64,000 nucleotides of DNA from Adenanthera pavonina (taxonomy: Eukaryota > Streptophyta > Magnoliopsida > Fabales > Fabaceae), in contig JAIVEN010000012.1 of NCBI GenBank assembly GCA_026686845.1, forward strand, positions 64,501 through 128,500. Direction: 5' to 3'. Below are positions 1 to 12,114 of this stretch, piece after piece. The position numbers were made by a program, and so were the translations under genes. Every line of letters starts with the position of its first letter. Position 1 is the stretch's first letter. Below the pieces are notes generated by a model, which saw only the letters and a list, made by a program, of their open reading frames with translations, was not told where the DNA came from and did no database searches.

Positions 1-389
1 TTAGTTTTAAGGGTTAAGATTGAAGATCAAGGAAATTAAGGGCTAGAATGATGCCCAACTAAATGAAGGAATGGATCAACCCTAATCATCTTCATCCTCC
101 CTTATTGAATTTGAAAATTGAAGGCTAAAATAAGACAATAAATTGGCCTTAACAAATCAAGAACAATGGCATGCATTTGTATTAGTGATTAAAGATTAAG
201 ATTTGAAGTTAGAATGATCAAAGGGTCAAAAAGATGACAAGTAAGCTAACACAAGGATTGAGACCATTAATGCTCATCCTCCTGTCATTAATTTCAAATT
301 CAAGGCTGCCAAGAGTGGAAAGAAACACAATTCCATTAGCCAATCACATTCAAGAATAAGGATTGTGCTTTAATTGAATAACGTGATTT
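1..389. other. AT-rich left flank, no gene seen
   Basis: No coding or RNA gene is visible. The two halves look like an imperfect direct duplication of about 185 bp: phrases such as CATCCTCCCTTATTGAATTT near 100 and CATCCTCCTGTCATTAATTT near 275 recur in the same order. The Q-type LTR begins right after it, so this may be the oldest flanking DNA or part of another degraded repeat. Confidence 0.3.
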
Positions 390-1713
390 TGTAATATCCC
401 AAATTTTCCATGAGCAACTTAGGCCCAGAAATTGCCCAATTAAGCTCAAACATAGGCCGAATAGGCCCTAAAAGGAGCATTTTTGGGTAAATAATGGCCC
501 AAGAAGGCCAAAATATGATAATATATGGAAAAAAGGGTCTAAAATAGGAAAATATAGTGACAATGGGGTAATATACGAAAATTGCAAAAATAACCGTAAA
601 ATTACTAAAATTACAAAAATGCCCTAGAAAATGTAAAAATTGCAATTTGATTCTTGGAAGAATTAAATTAGGCCCCAAGGAAAAGTAATAATATAATATT
701 GGGCCGGTGAGCCTTACTAGACCAAAACACAAAAAAAGTAAGTTTCGGCAGGAAAAAGTATTGATTTGACAAAAAGTAAAAAGTGCATAGTGAAAAAGAC
801 AAAAAGCAAAAACGATAAAGTTGCTTTAGTTATGATAAATTCTTTTTTGGTCAAAAAGTAGCTTTAACAAAGTAACTTTATTAAAGTTGTCAGAATTATA
901 GGTGAAAAAGCCATTTTTTTTTAAAGTTAGTCAAAAAAGTAATTATCTCTCAGAGTAAAAAATCGGTGTAAATTATACCAATGGGGCACTGAAAAAATAA
1001 GGGAAAATGAAAAATGGCCAACACTATTAGAAAGACCGAAATTCACTTGATTTATGGTGAATTTATCAGGTGTTAAATGTTAAAGGATTTCTTTAATAGC
1101 AATGTTGAAGTTTCAAAGAACACAGTATCCCGATTTTCCTTTACAATCAGGATATGGACAAGATAATTGGGACACTGAATTTTCTCTCTCCCTTATCCAT
1201 TTAGGCATCCGACATGTCCTTGAAAGAGGAAAAAATAATTATTTAATCCACTTTAGGACACATGACAAAAAACTAGAGTGTTTGGAGTATACTTTGATTT
1301 TAGCTCAGAATTGGATACCAGTTTTGATAAGATTAAACTACTTTTGGATAGGCTTATCCTCTCCCAAATGGTGCCACCTAGCACTAAGGAAAGTATTGAG
1401 TTGGCATGAAAGTACTAGGTTAGCTTACGATGACACAGGCAATGACACAAGCCAAGACACGTGGCACGATCCAACGAAGCTGAGATCAAAGGCTAGAATT
1501 CATTCCAAAACACTATAACTACCCTATCCATGCTCTTCATGTTTGCACCAACCCAAGGGTTTTAGACAGAGAAGCCTTGCCAAATTTTAGAGAGATTCTG
1601 GTCCTGAAAGCTGCGGAACGAGAAAAAAATCTAGTATAGAGGTTCTGGTCCTGAAAGCTGCGGAATACTTTCAAGCTAGCAGGAGCTTGTAGTTTCTCTT
1701 CCTAAGGAGCAGT
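390..1713 (+). mobile_element. Gypsy-type LTR, family Q, copy 1 (interrupted at right)
   Basis: It begins TGTAATATCCC and matches, block by block, the reverse complement of 52980-54328, the 3' LTR of chromovirus G. Shared landmarks are GATAATATATGGA near 520, the AAAGTAGCTTTA-rich stretch (740-930), GATAATTGGGACA (1160), GACACGTGGCACGAT (1455), and the phrase GGTTCTGGTCCTGA, which is duplicated locally (about 1594-1618 and 1642-1665). The TATA-like CACTATAACTACC near 1510 corresponds to CATTATAAATACC in copy 2. T-family LTR T1 breaks it at 1714. The open frame at 1102-1518 lies wholly inside the LTR and is not a gene. Confidence 0.7.
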
Positions 1714-1785
1714 TGTAACAACCTACTTTCAAACACCTACATACTTAGCCAATTACTTCAAGAATTAACCAAACTGAACCAAAAT

Positions 1786-4312
1786 TGTAACACCTCTCTT
1801 ATGGGCCCATTTCCCATGTATTTAATCATTCCAAAGTCCATTTATATATCATAGTAGGATCTTGAATCACAATAAAAGCCATAATAAATTTTTCTCAAGT
1901 TTGGACACTATTTATTTAATCGAATTTATTTATTCTGATTAAACTTTGGAAAATCATAACTAAATCAATAAAAATCGTATGCATGTGATTCAAGTTTCTA
2001 GGGATAGCTTATAACTTTGTATAGCAAACTCTGTGAAATTTCACAATTTATACGAAAACTGTAAAATAATCATTTTAATTGAGATTAAATATAATAATCC
2101 GCCAAATATTGCACACACATCCAATCTGAGTGTTCTTTAGACCATTGGAGAGCTCTTCCTGTCTACTTTTAAACCATATACATCATTCATACTTTATACA
2201 TCAGAAGTCCAAATAGTGGCGTGTTTACTCTACATAGGTCAAGATGACCTTTTACCTCTTACTACTTTGCCAAGCAAGAGCCATAAAATATTTACATAGC
2301 CATATATCATTTTCATATTATACCATACTTTAGCTAAGACATAAGACATCTAAAAACTTGAAGAAACATACTTAACATCACATTTACAAAATTACATAAA
2401 AGGTCAAAGCTCATGGCCTTTGCTAGGATTATCAAGTTAATGGCCAAATTCTTTCTCCTTTCGTTTCTCTTCCTTGGTGGTCTTGCCATTGTTGCTACCT
2501 ATTCATGGTTAATATTTGGGAGGGTGAGATTCAAAGAATCTCAGTAGTTAACACGTAACATTCCATCACATCATCACATTAAGCATGAAAACATCAAGAT
2601 AACACATTTTGAATACATTAACACATTTGCATCATATGAATTCATAAAATTTTCGGCAGAGTTTCATTTTGAAAAATAGACATCCCGGGGTCTCAATGCC
2701 CCTTAATCAACTCAGGCAATACACATAAATCATCTCAAAATATCATTGCAATCATATGATAAGGCATAAAGCACATTGAAAACAAATATGATAACATAAT
2801 GCTAGTATGGGAAATTAACTATCTTATGATACTCCCTTGCTCTCCAAAATTGGTATGACACTTCTTGAGCCTCTTAACACTTCCTTGAACCTAATCATAT
2901 CATCATTGAACCAATGTAGCCATTGGTTTTTTGGAATCATACAATGCCATAACACTAAAATCCAATTTTTTCACTTAGCTTTCCTTCAACCTTTCTTTGT
3001 ACAACACACTTGTTCTTAAGGTTTTGGACTATGGGGAATCTATTTTTGAGGTCAAAATCATGAAATTCCAACTCTAAATACTTCACCTGTTCTGGCCAAA
3101 ATTATCTCAAAATGATTAATAAAAATTTTCGTCAAATCACTTGAAACCATCCATGGATTCATGCTTCTAGTGTCTAGTCTATACTTTTTCCTAAGTTTCA
3201 TGGTCCAAAACTCATTTCTATTGCTAAATCAAATTTTTGGCTGAAACCCTAAGATAGAAAGGAAGCAAACTAAACCATAAAATCATGCTTTGAAAACCAT
3301 AGATAGTAAGCTTAGGGTAGTAGTATGCAAGCTTACTAATTTATGCTTCAAGTTCCTTTGGTTTTCACTTCCTTTTTCTCTTCCTTCTTCCTCCCCTTGC
3401 TTGCATTTTTTCTTGCTCTATTTTGAGGTTGCTGGACACGTGTGAATGGTGAGGAAAGAGTTTAAGTGATTAATAGTATGCTTAAGCAAGTAACTAATCA
3501 TAGTTACTTTTTGCTAATTCCTTAATTACATTTTTTTTACATACTTCTTCAAGAAGTATTACAAAATATAATATAATATTACTTGAGTCATATGGCTGCA
3601 GCAAAAGTCACACATGGGAGAGACAGAAAAATGTCTCTAAAAATTGCCCAATTTTTCTGATTCAGATATACCTCAATCCGAGTACTTTTTAACCGTACCG
3701 ATAAAACCATTTTAAAACTAACTTAGCATTTTTGGGCTACAGGACTATTCTAATTTTATTTTTACATTTTCATAATTATCCTGTCCCAAATGGTATCTGT
3801 GTATGGTCCATATCTTGACCCGATTTCCTTTTAACCATCGGTAGGGCCTACGGTTTACTTTATTGATTTACTATTAATTTTGGACACTTGGCACTGATTA
3901 TTTCTTTATTCTTGAACATTAACCCTCAGTGCCATATACCATTGGACTTCTCTCGTCGAGGACTTCGTTTTGACAGTAATTTTACATATTTACAAAATTA
4001 CCCTTAACCCAGGATGAATTACAATTTCTAAAACTTTCGGGTTATTAGGTGTAATTTGCCCCCAAGGCTTTTCTATTTCTTTTCCCACGTAATTTTTAAT
4101 ACTTTTGGGACATGGGTGTCATTTTTATATTTCTTTAGGGGCACAAATATAATTTTCACATTTTTCATCCAACCATGGAAAAATGATCTTTTTACCCTAT
4201 TTCATGCAAAACGGTGTCTGTCTATTATCGCGAATTCCTTACACATTTTACGTTATCATCACTTATGTCCTCTTTTATCACCTAGTATCCAATATAATTT
4301 TAGGATATTACA
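1786..4312 (-). mobile_element. R-family LTR R1, probable solo LTR inside T1
   Basis: It runs from TGTAACACCTC to GGATATTACA on the plus strand and is bounded by AAAAT (1781-1785) and AAAAC (4313-4317), a near-perfect 5-bp TSD. It is homologous in reverse to the R2 solo LTR at 45574-50093. Shared segments include the GGTGAGATTC/GAATCTCA inverted repeat near 2524 and the block GGTGTAATTTGCCCCCAAGG near 4049. Its length is 2527 bp. No internal coding region was found, so recombination to a solo LTR is the simplest reading. The short open frames at 2837-3019 and 4056-4337 are LTR sequence. Confidence 0.7.
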
Positions 4313-5293
4313 AAAACACCTCGACTTTAACTCTTAAAATATCATAGTAAGGGAAAAATAATAAAAGGCACCAGAACTGTGCTAGGGCCGCGGCCTACTA
4401 TAGTACCACCGTGGCCTCAGCCGGGTAGTAATGCTTGGCTTTGCGGCACCTCTTGTTGATATAATATCAGCAATTTGCAACTCTATGGGGTGAACTTCCG
4501 ATGCACATAAATTCACGATCCGATCTCCAATTGACCTAATTCCAACTCCTACTGGTCACTCTCATCCTAATCAAACTATAGACACTAATTACACTTAAAT
4601 CCAACTCTATATGGAGACTCTGGACACTTGAAACTATTTTGACCACTTTTTGGCTAAAACTCACAACTTAACATCTTCATTTGCCACTAAAGACAATTTG
4701 GCACTCAAGGATCATTCACACAGGTCTTATTTGGCTCAACTAACTTAGCCAAGAAGGTTTCATCTCGGAGAAACTACTCCTCTAAGATTTGACTCCCTTG
4801 AATCCTAAATTCACATAATGGGCTATGTGCCCAAAACACATATAATACGCCCAAAACCACTTTTGGGCTCACTAATATGGCTAGTCTAACATATTGACAC
4901 CTGATCCTACATTAATGATCCATACTGGGGTCCACAATCAAACTACGTTGTATGCCCATCAATCACAAACTCAGCTTATAGCCATAACTACACCCTTAAT
5001 GATCCCTTAACATTATCTATGCAATATCATCACTTTACTTAAACAAACATAACCACATACATCTCTATACTCCCAGGATACACATACAGGCAATCAACCA
5101 TAATAATCTACTCGGCACAATATTACATATACTAAGTTATGAACTACCAATTATATTTGAAATTCCTGGAATGAAGAAAGGCCTATGGCTTCATGGTCTT
5201 CCCCGAACTAGAACCAAAGTCTTCACTTGAAAGGTTAGTCATGGAAAGGGGTGTGAGACATTGTCTCAGTAACCTGGGACAACCACAAGCAAC

Positions 5294-5311
5294 ATATATA
5301 TATATATATAT
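5294..5311. repeat. (AT)n microsatellite
   Basis: A pure AT dinucleotide run inside T1, next to the GTGAGACATTGTCTCAG hairpin that is shared by T-family LTRs. Confidence 0.8.
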
Positions 5312-6193
5312 TGATCCACACAATAATGCAGATGATGCCATGAATACACAATGAAATGGAATGCATGCATCCCTCGTACACAACTAAGACCACGAGCTAA
5401 CGTCATCACAACACACTTCATATATGTAACTCCCTTCCAACAGTTAGTGAAGACTGATTCCGGGATATCACCAAGCTCACCTTATACTAGTTCACTCGGC
5501 CAAAGGTAACACTAACACTTGGACTGTGACTCTCCTTTCCTTGGACCGCCGTGAATTGGTGGTGATTTAGGGAAGGTGTAATCCACTACCACCTAGCTCT
5601 CCTAGCCATATGAGAGGATTTAATGGCAGGGATATTCTATGCCATTACTTAATCACATCATCATCATATCATATCATAGTCCATTATCACTTCACTCTCC
5701 TATCTATAGGAGAGAATTTAGTGGCACGGATCTTTTATCACATCATCATATCATTTACCATCATATCTCATCTCATCACCATCTCCCAATACATCATATT
5801 TCACTATGCTTATAGGGTGGTGATGTATGTGCCATGCTAACATGCCTTGAAACACAGATATAATCATTATCACAACCATAATCGTCACGCTAGCATGCAG
5901 TAAGATGTGGATGCCACAATGACTTATGCACATATGCAATATCGCACTTATCATCATCATATACAAATATCTCATCTAGCTGTGTGCATACCACAATATA
6001 TAGAAAACCATACATATACACAAAATGATATCGTGGTATAAATGGAGACATGCATATATATATCAACATGTAATACATACAATACAAACACCCAGTTATA
6101 TGAAGTTGGAAACACGACACACGTGGACTAAATCCACCATCTTACACTGAATACAAGTCGGGTTACTTCCAATTATCTAGTTAACACTACAAT

Positions 6194-7120
6194 TGTTGGA
6201 CATTGTGCCTTAGGACATTCATTATATTTTGAATATTATAGTTCATTATGAAAAAGAAGGTGTTTTTCCTTACATTATTATATTGTTTGTATGTTTATCT
6301 TTATAATAATATCCTTGGATAAATCATTTTATCCTAAATGTCCATAGTCAATTATCTTTGTGGAAACAATGATGAACTAAGGCTAGTATGATTTTGATTG
6401 ATAATTATGTATGAAGATACAAATCAAAATCATAAGCACCTATTAGGGAACAGGCCCTGGATCGACTGTTCATGAGATAACTACATGGTTCAAGTCATGA
6501 GCTTATATCTCATTTATATATAACCATGTCACTAAGCCATCAGACCTGAGATCACCATGGCTTCCAACATGGGAACACTATACTTTAACATAGCCAAAAG
6601 TCACCTTTAATCGGGAGATTATAAAGGCTATGATCGAGCATAGTGGAATTCATGTAGAGGAAGATGAAAGGTCAAGATAGAATTTATTTCTCTAATTAAT
6701 GGAGAGATATATCTGGGCCCCTCGATGAGTGAGATTGAGAAATGTATGGTCGTGCTCGAATGGAAGAGTTTTCATTTGTTCTGTCAGTCTACTTGGAGAT
6801 TGAGAAAGTGATGGTTGAGTAAGATGAGGATGATATTTTCATGCCTCATACTTGACCTATATATCATGAGACAAAAGGGATATGATAAGGTTATATAATA
6901 GGTTGTATCGGATCACCGATCTCATATGATTTGGGTAGTCACAATGTCTTTCTAGAGGCTACTTGTGACTTGTGGACTAATAGTGTCATTGGCCAATTAC
7001 TAACATCATACAAGAACGGACCAACTCGAGCTAGAATGCCCAGATTCATTAAATCTAATATGTGTCTAGATTCAATGGATTTAACATTTAATTTAGGCTG
7101 TATGAATTTTATAAGTAAAT
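6194..7120 (+). mobile_element. D-family LTR D1, 3' part missing
   Basis: It begins TGTTGGACATTGTGCC, preceded by ACAAT (6189-6193) as the expected left TSD. It aligns with the first 930 bp of D3 (20664-22277) and with the reverse of D2 (15996-17689), including the conserved GAGACAAAAGGGATATGATAA block near 6869. The homology ends in ATTTTATAAGTAAA at 7120, where LTR sequence of element B begins. The remaining 650-700 bp of the LTR and its right TSD are not present next to element B. Confidence 0.75.
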
Positions 7121-7121
7121 G

Positions 7122-8637
7122 CTAGCTTCTCAAGAAGGGGGTGAATTGGGAAGATTAAAATTTTCTGCAAAAGTATAAGAGAGTGGTGAAAGCAAGTGTG
7201 ACAGCAAAAACAGAGTATAAAATACAACCAAGTGAAAAACAAGATAAGGGAAGAGAAGACACAAATATTTATCCTGGTTTAGTCTCTTTCTCTTAACATA
7301 CGTCCAGTTCTCAAGCTACCACTTGAGTTTTTCCACTATCTTGTAAGAATTCGTTAGGCCTCTTGCACTACCTCAGTACAACTTGATGCTCTATTTCAAG
7401 AGCTTACAATTCTACTCTTTGTATTCTAGCTTCTCAAATCCCTTGTGAAATCCCCTCACAAGAAAATCTTTCTTCCAGATGAAGATAAGATTGATTACAG
7501 TAGTTGAACTCTCTAATTTAGAGTATATATGAAAGTTAAAGTACAAGATATAAAGTATGTGAGAGCAGAAGACTTTGACTCAAGAATTTAGCAGAGTTTC
7601 TGTATATATATTGTAAAAATTGTTACCCACATCTTCAAATGAAGTTCTATTTATAGATTTTTCTCTTAACTATACGTTAGAGACAAGATCTAGTCATTAG
7701 AGACATTACCCAACAGTTACTCTGAAAAACTATCCGTTCACCAACCACATTTAATGCACTGACATTCAATGTTGTAATCTAAAGACTTTAACGTTGTAAC
7801 TCAAAGTTCGTCTATTCAAAAGCAAAGTTTGAACTTTAATCTTTGGCAAATGTTTTTATGTTGGAACATACGAATTTTCAAGTTTAAAGTTCTTCTGGTA
7901 AGTGTGAACAGTTGTTCCATATTGCTACAGTGCCTTCGAAGTTCAAATTTTGGTGCCTAAAATTCGTCCGTCAGTAGGCATCTCAATATGGTACAATAGT
8001 TCTTCTTTTTGAAATTCAAATGTTCAAATACCAAAATTCATCTATCATAGAGATCTTTTATCAAACCTAATTCAAAGTTCGAATTTCTAAATACTAAAAT
8101 TCATATGTCATATGACTATCATAACAGTCTTGCAAACTATCTTTCTAAAGTCAAAGTTCGTCTATCAGAGAACTAACTTAGAACTTTTTCTAAACTTTAC
8201 TTTCAGATGAACTTTGTCATATCTTCAGACGAATTTTTTATTTTTCATAGATTGTGTTTTACTCGAAATTCAAATTTTCAAAGATGAAATTCGTCTATCA
8301 GAAGGACCTTTTTTTTTATTAACATATTTTCACCCTGATGTTCGAATTTTAGATACCAAAATTCGAATTTCCATAGTAGCAAATCAAGTTTAACCTTTCA
8401 AAATTTGTCTGATAGTGGGTATTTTTCAAATACTTCATGAGTTATCATAAAAACACATTTTTAATACATTCTCTTGCAAAATCAAAGTCTTTTACTCAAT
8501 TGAATTTAATAAGAAATTCTATATCTAATCTTATACTTGTTTTTCTTGGATTTCTTCACTTGAGATCTTTTGTACACATTTGACATCTTCCTTCAAGCTC
8601 TAGTTAGTTTGGAATCATCAAAACATTTTATTCAACA
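7122..8637 (-). repeat. 3' LTR of element B, left end trimmed
   Basis: On the plus strand it runs from GCTTCTCAAGAAGGGGGTGA to GGAATCATCAAAACATTTTATTCAACA, matching the 5' LTR of B at 18056-19642. Compared with that copy it lacks about nine terminal bases. The right half (U3 in element orientation) has many copies of the AAATTCGAATTT and TTCGTCTGTCAGA motifs, most now eroded. Confidence 0.8.
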
Positions 8638-8652
8638 TTCTCCCTCTTTTTG
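8638..8652 (-). other. Polypurine tract of element B
   Basis: The plus strand reads TTCTCCCTCTTTTTG directly against the LTR end TTCAACA, giving CAAAAAGAGGGAGAA on the element strand. This is the plus-strand primer for reverse transcription. It matches the tract of A apart from one interruption. A second, perfect copy lies at 8984-9000 inside ORF3. Confidence 0.8.
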
Positions 8653-8902
8653 ATGATGACAAAACAACTTGCAAACTGGATTAGTACTTAGGTTTGCTTC
8701 AAAGAGCTCCCCTTCAACATATGCATTAAAATTCAAAGATAAGTGCATCATGTACAACAGATCAAATAGGAAATCTCATTAATTCATTCATAGTTTCATT
8801 ACAGAGATATGAAATTACAAACACATAATTCAAAAACAAGATTATCATTCATTTAAAAGAAAAATAATACTACAAGAAAGACCAAGCAATCCTAAGATCT
8901 AA

Positions 8903-11120
8903 TCACTTTTTATTGGGCTTGGACTTCTTGCTGTAAGCTTTGCCAAATGGTTCTGCAACAGATTTTCCAGTTTGCTTGGATGCCTTCTCCCCCTTTTTGG
9001 CATCATCAGGAATTTGAACATGTACAGCAGGAGAAGGTATCTGGAATACTAGAATTGCTCTAAGAGGAACAGGAACAAAAGGCAGTTCAGGATTAAGCTT
9101 TGGAAGAGATGTAGAAGCATCGGGGCTTGTTTCCTCAGCATCAGAGACTTGAATAAGCTCCTGCATTTCTTATCTAGAAAGAACCAATTGAGCCCTTCTT
9201 TCCTCTGAGAGACCATAAGAAGAAAGAGGTGAGGGAGCAGGAGCAAGAGGATGAAACATTTCTTTAAGTCTCAGTCTTTGGGCTTGCAAAATAGCATCAT
9301 GGGCAGTGGCTGCAAGATCTATATAAGGTACAATGCTTTTCTCCTTATTCACAGCAGCTTGTATGAATTGTGCGGTAGAGATGGCTGCCACCAGTTTCTC
9401 CACTTGTTCAGATTCTTGAATAGAAAGAATTGAATTCTGAGCATCTTCAGTAATAGGCTCATGGGAGTTTGATTCTTGATGAGCCTCTTCCTCTATGCGA
9501 TAGTCCAAGGGAGGACCAGGGCTTGCTCTATTACAGGACGCCTATGGAGTGGCCATGGTGCTAGTAGCCTTAGTAGCATGTACATCATCATCTAGTTTAG
9601 AGGAGGCTAGCACAAAAGGACTTGGAGGCTCAGGAGTAGGAGACTTGACAGGGTCAGAGAATCCTGGATGAGGTGGAGTTGATGTGGAGGGAATGGTACT
9701 CCTAATGTCTTCATATCCATTAGCAACCACTTTTATATTCTTTGTCAACTGATGAATCTGATCTTGCAGATGAGCAAATTTGGTATTTTGCTCTTCCTTA
9801 ATGATTAGCATGAGCGTAGACAGGTTATCATACAGCTCAGTCATCTTGGTTAGCTTTGCCCAAGTTGAGGGAGTGGATAACATATGTGACTGAGTGGGCT
9901 AATATAGAGATGAGACAAGCTGAGAAGGCTGAGGCATGGATTTTAGAGTAGCCTCAAAGGTTCCCACTTATTGCTAGGAGACATCTTCTTCAAAGAATAG
10001 ATCTTCTGTCTTTCCAGCTCCCTTGCCAATCCATCTTCCATCCTTCTTTTCTATCCTCATCCTTTGTAGTTCTTCTTCTTTAATGATTTCAGTAGGCTTT
10101 CCCTTTCATTTTTCTAGATGTTGGATCCTAGCATACTGAAGTATCTTGGAGATGATTGAGGCATATGGCAGGGTGGAATCTTTTCTCTGATCACTTGCTT
10201 TGATCATGCATTGGAGGATGATGTGGCCCATATTGATTAGCTTGCCACACATGATTGTTGTCATTACATGTTTTTCAGCCCTTGTGATCAGATTGAAACT
10301 GCCTCCTTTGTTGAAAATAATCCTAGACAATGTAGTATAAGATTCTGACTTGGGCACTGAGGTCAGTGGGCTTCAGCAAACTTAGAGGTGGCTTGTTCTC
10401 TTTTCTTCTGAACAATGTGTTCATAATTGTACTTTCTTTGTAGTTCAGGAAAACCCTTCCTTGCTCTTCTACAGCCTCAACTTCGTCCATGTATTTTGAG
10501 GCAGAGATGTCAATTTTCAATCTATTTTACCCAGGAATCTCTAGTACCTCATTGAAGGTCTCATCCGTCAGCCAGATGGTCATTGACCTTAGATTTACTT
10601 CCCACTTCTTCTTATTGCTATTGTACTTCAAGGAGGCATACCAAATCTCAATAACCTTATCATCATATCTTTCCAGAATTTCTAACAAATTCTTGTATTT
10701 AATCATCTAAAGCCCAGCATCAAAGTTGTTAGAAATCAGGAAGTCTTCCAAATTTACACAATGAGGTTTGATTACCTTTTTACTGACAAATTTTGTAGTA
10801 TAATCTCCCAGACTATTAGCATTGCTCTACAATGGCAGCATGGTTAACTTGTATTCTCCAAATTCAATGCTAGAGGAGGAAGATAAGGCAGGAGAGACAG
10901 GAGCAACAGGAACAGCAGGCTCAGATTTCTTCGAGGGAATAGGGGTAGGTTTCTTCGAGTCTACTTTAGGAGTTGTTTTCTACTTCTTGGAAGGAGTTGT
11001 CTTGCTAGATTCGCCCTTCTTTTTCTGGGTTTCACCCTTCTTAGAGGCATAATAGGATTTGACAGTTCTCTTTGGTCATGACTCTCCTTTCCTAACTTTT
11101 GGATTTTTGACTCTTGCCAT
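8903..11120 (-). pseudogene. Third ORF of element B, degraded
   Basis: It starts at ATG 11120 (MARVKNPK) and is collinear with ORF3 of A over its whole length, but several stops and frameshifts break it. Recognisable parts in order are a lysine-rich N-terminus, the plant-transposon-like domain (for example DDKVIEIWYASLKYNSNKKK near 10640 and NKGGSFNLITRAEKHVMT near 10290), the coiled-coil helix (KMTELYDNLSTLMLIIKEEQ near 9840), proline-rich linkers, and a basic tail ending KKSKPNKK. Codon 15 is TGA and codon 47 is TAG (10982-10980). The latter falls at the same codon as the stop in A. The product's function is unknown. Confidence 0.75.
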
Positions 11121-11157
11121 TCTCGTAGATGAATGATTCAAAAAGATGCTAAGAACG

Positions 11158-11170
11158 GGTTTATAAGGTG
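11158..11170 (-). promoter_or_regulatory. TATA box upstream of ORF3 in element B
   Basis: The minus strand reads CACCTTATAAACC, with TATAAA starting 45 nt before the ORF3 ATG at 11120. C has the same CACCTTATAAACC and A has TCCTATAAAC, at 45 and 44 nt. Its role as a promoter is inferred from conservation and position only. Confidence 0.55.
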
Positions 11171-12114
11171 TGAAAAGAAGTTTAAACGGTGAGAAATGAA
11201 GATTCGTGAACGGAGTTAATGGGAATTGAAGAGAGGATTTGAACAGACTTGAGAGGGAGACGAATAGGTTTGCATCCGTTCAGAAGAAGACCTTTGGTTT
11301 TAACGTCAGTAATTGTTAAACAGTCAAATTTTGAAAGGTCAAAATTTGAATTTTAAGTAGTTACAAGTTAACCTATATGGAGACGTTTACTGATAGATGA
11401 ATTTTCATTTGAAAGTTCACCTACAGAAGTTTAGTTCTGAGAAAAAAATAAAATAAAATAAACAATCAAACTTTGTTTCAACAAAATTTGAACTTCACGA
11501 GATTCAAACAATAAGCAACCATGAACAATACAAGAAACAGACGAATTTTACTTGTAAAAGTTCATCTTACAGAGACCTAATTATGAGAGCATGTTTCAAC
11601 TGATGAATTTTGATTAAAAAATTTGAATTTCAAAATTTTATGAAGAGTTTCTAAAAAGCATATTTTGTTATATGAAAATTTGTATAACAATCTTTTTGAA
11701 GAAAGACAACATTAGCATTTTTTTTTTCTGAAATTCAAATTTCCACTATTCAATAGACGAATTTCGAAGGTTAAGAAAGGACTGTTACATCGTGTAGCCA
11801 ACTGAAATTCATCTTATGGGCATCAAAGTTCAAATTTTGAGAGTGCTAATTCTTTCAAAAATCAATTCAACATGAAAATTCATCTAATAATCATCTAAAA
11901 TTCAAATTTCAAATCTTTGAACTTATAGAACAGGTCTAGAAGTTCGAATTTTCAGCTTCCTTTAGCATCTTTTGATTGAGTAGGTCTAATTAGCTCTGGT
12001 ATACAAGTCTAAGCACATGTAAAGCACCTGCAAAACATCTTGAACACGCTCGAATGCTAAAGTTAGTATTAATCCAATGTTAGAAATTTTAAATGGATGT
12101 GTATAAGGGCTTAT
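11171..12114 (-). repeat. Pol-ORF3 spacer of B with LTR-like short repeats
   Basis: This non-coding spacer contains repeated fragments of the motif pair that fills the LTR U3: AAATTTGAATTT/AAATTCAAATTT half-palindromes, and GATGAATTTT or GACGAATTTC boxes (for example 11542-11550 and 11757-11766). Erosion is stronger than in A. No reading frame of note was found. Confidence 0.6.

Larger units (their letters stand above)
1714..6193 (-). mobile_element. T-family gypsy-type LTR T1, split by R1 and cut by D1
   Basis: On the plus strand it starts TGTAACAACCTAC, like T2 at 55000, and is read on the minus strand by comparison with T5, which has a primer site. R1 (1786-4312) interrupts it. T1 resumes with the GGGCCGCGGCCTACTATAG block near 4385, matching GGGCCACGGCCTACTACAG in T2. 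Other shared blocks are the GGTTAGTCATGGAAAGGGGTG phrase (about 5232), with its GTGAGACATTGTCTCAG hairpin, and the CATCATCAT-rich tract. It stops at 6193 in CTACAAT, where D1 begins. T2 continues CTACAATACC at the same place, so D1 inserted into T1. Confidence 0.7.

Noticed and set aside
370..732. 120-codon minus-strand ORF, hydrophobic
   Set aside because: It spans the start of LTR Q1 and its peptide is a by-product of A/T-rich repeat sequence. The frame at 53907-54260 in Q2 is rejected for the same reason.
1102..1518. 138-codon plus-strand ORF
   Set aside because: It lies wholly inside LTR Q1. The homologous stretch in Q2 has no matching frame.
6931..7125. 64-codon plus-strand ORF
   Set aside because: It is within D1 and crosses the D1/B junction; not conserved in D3.
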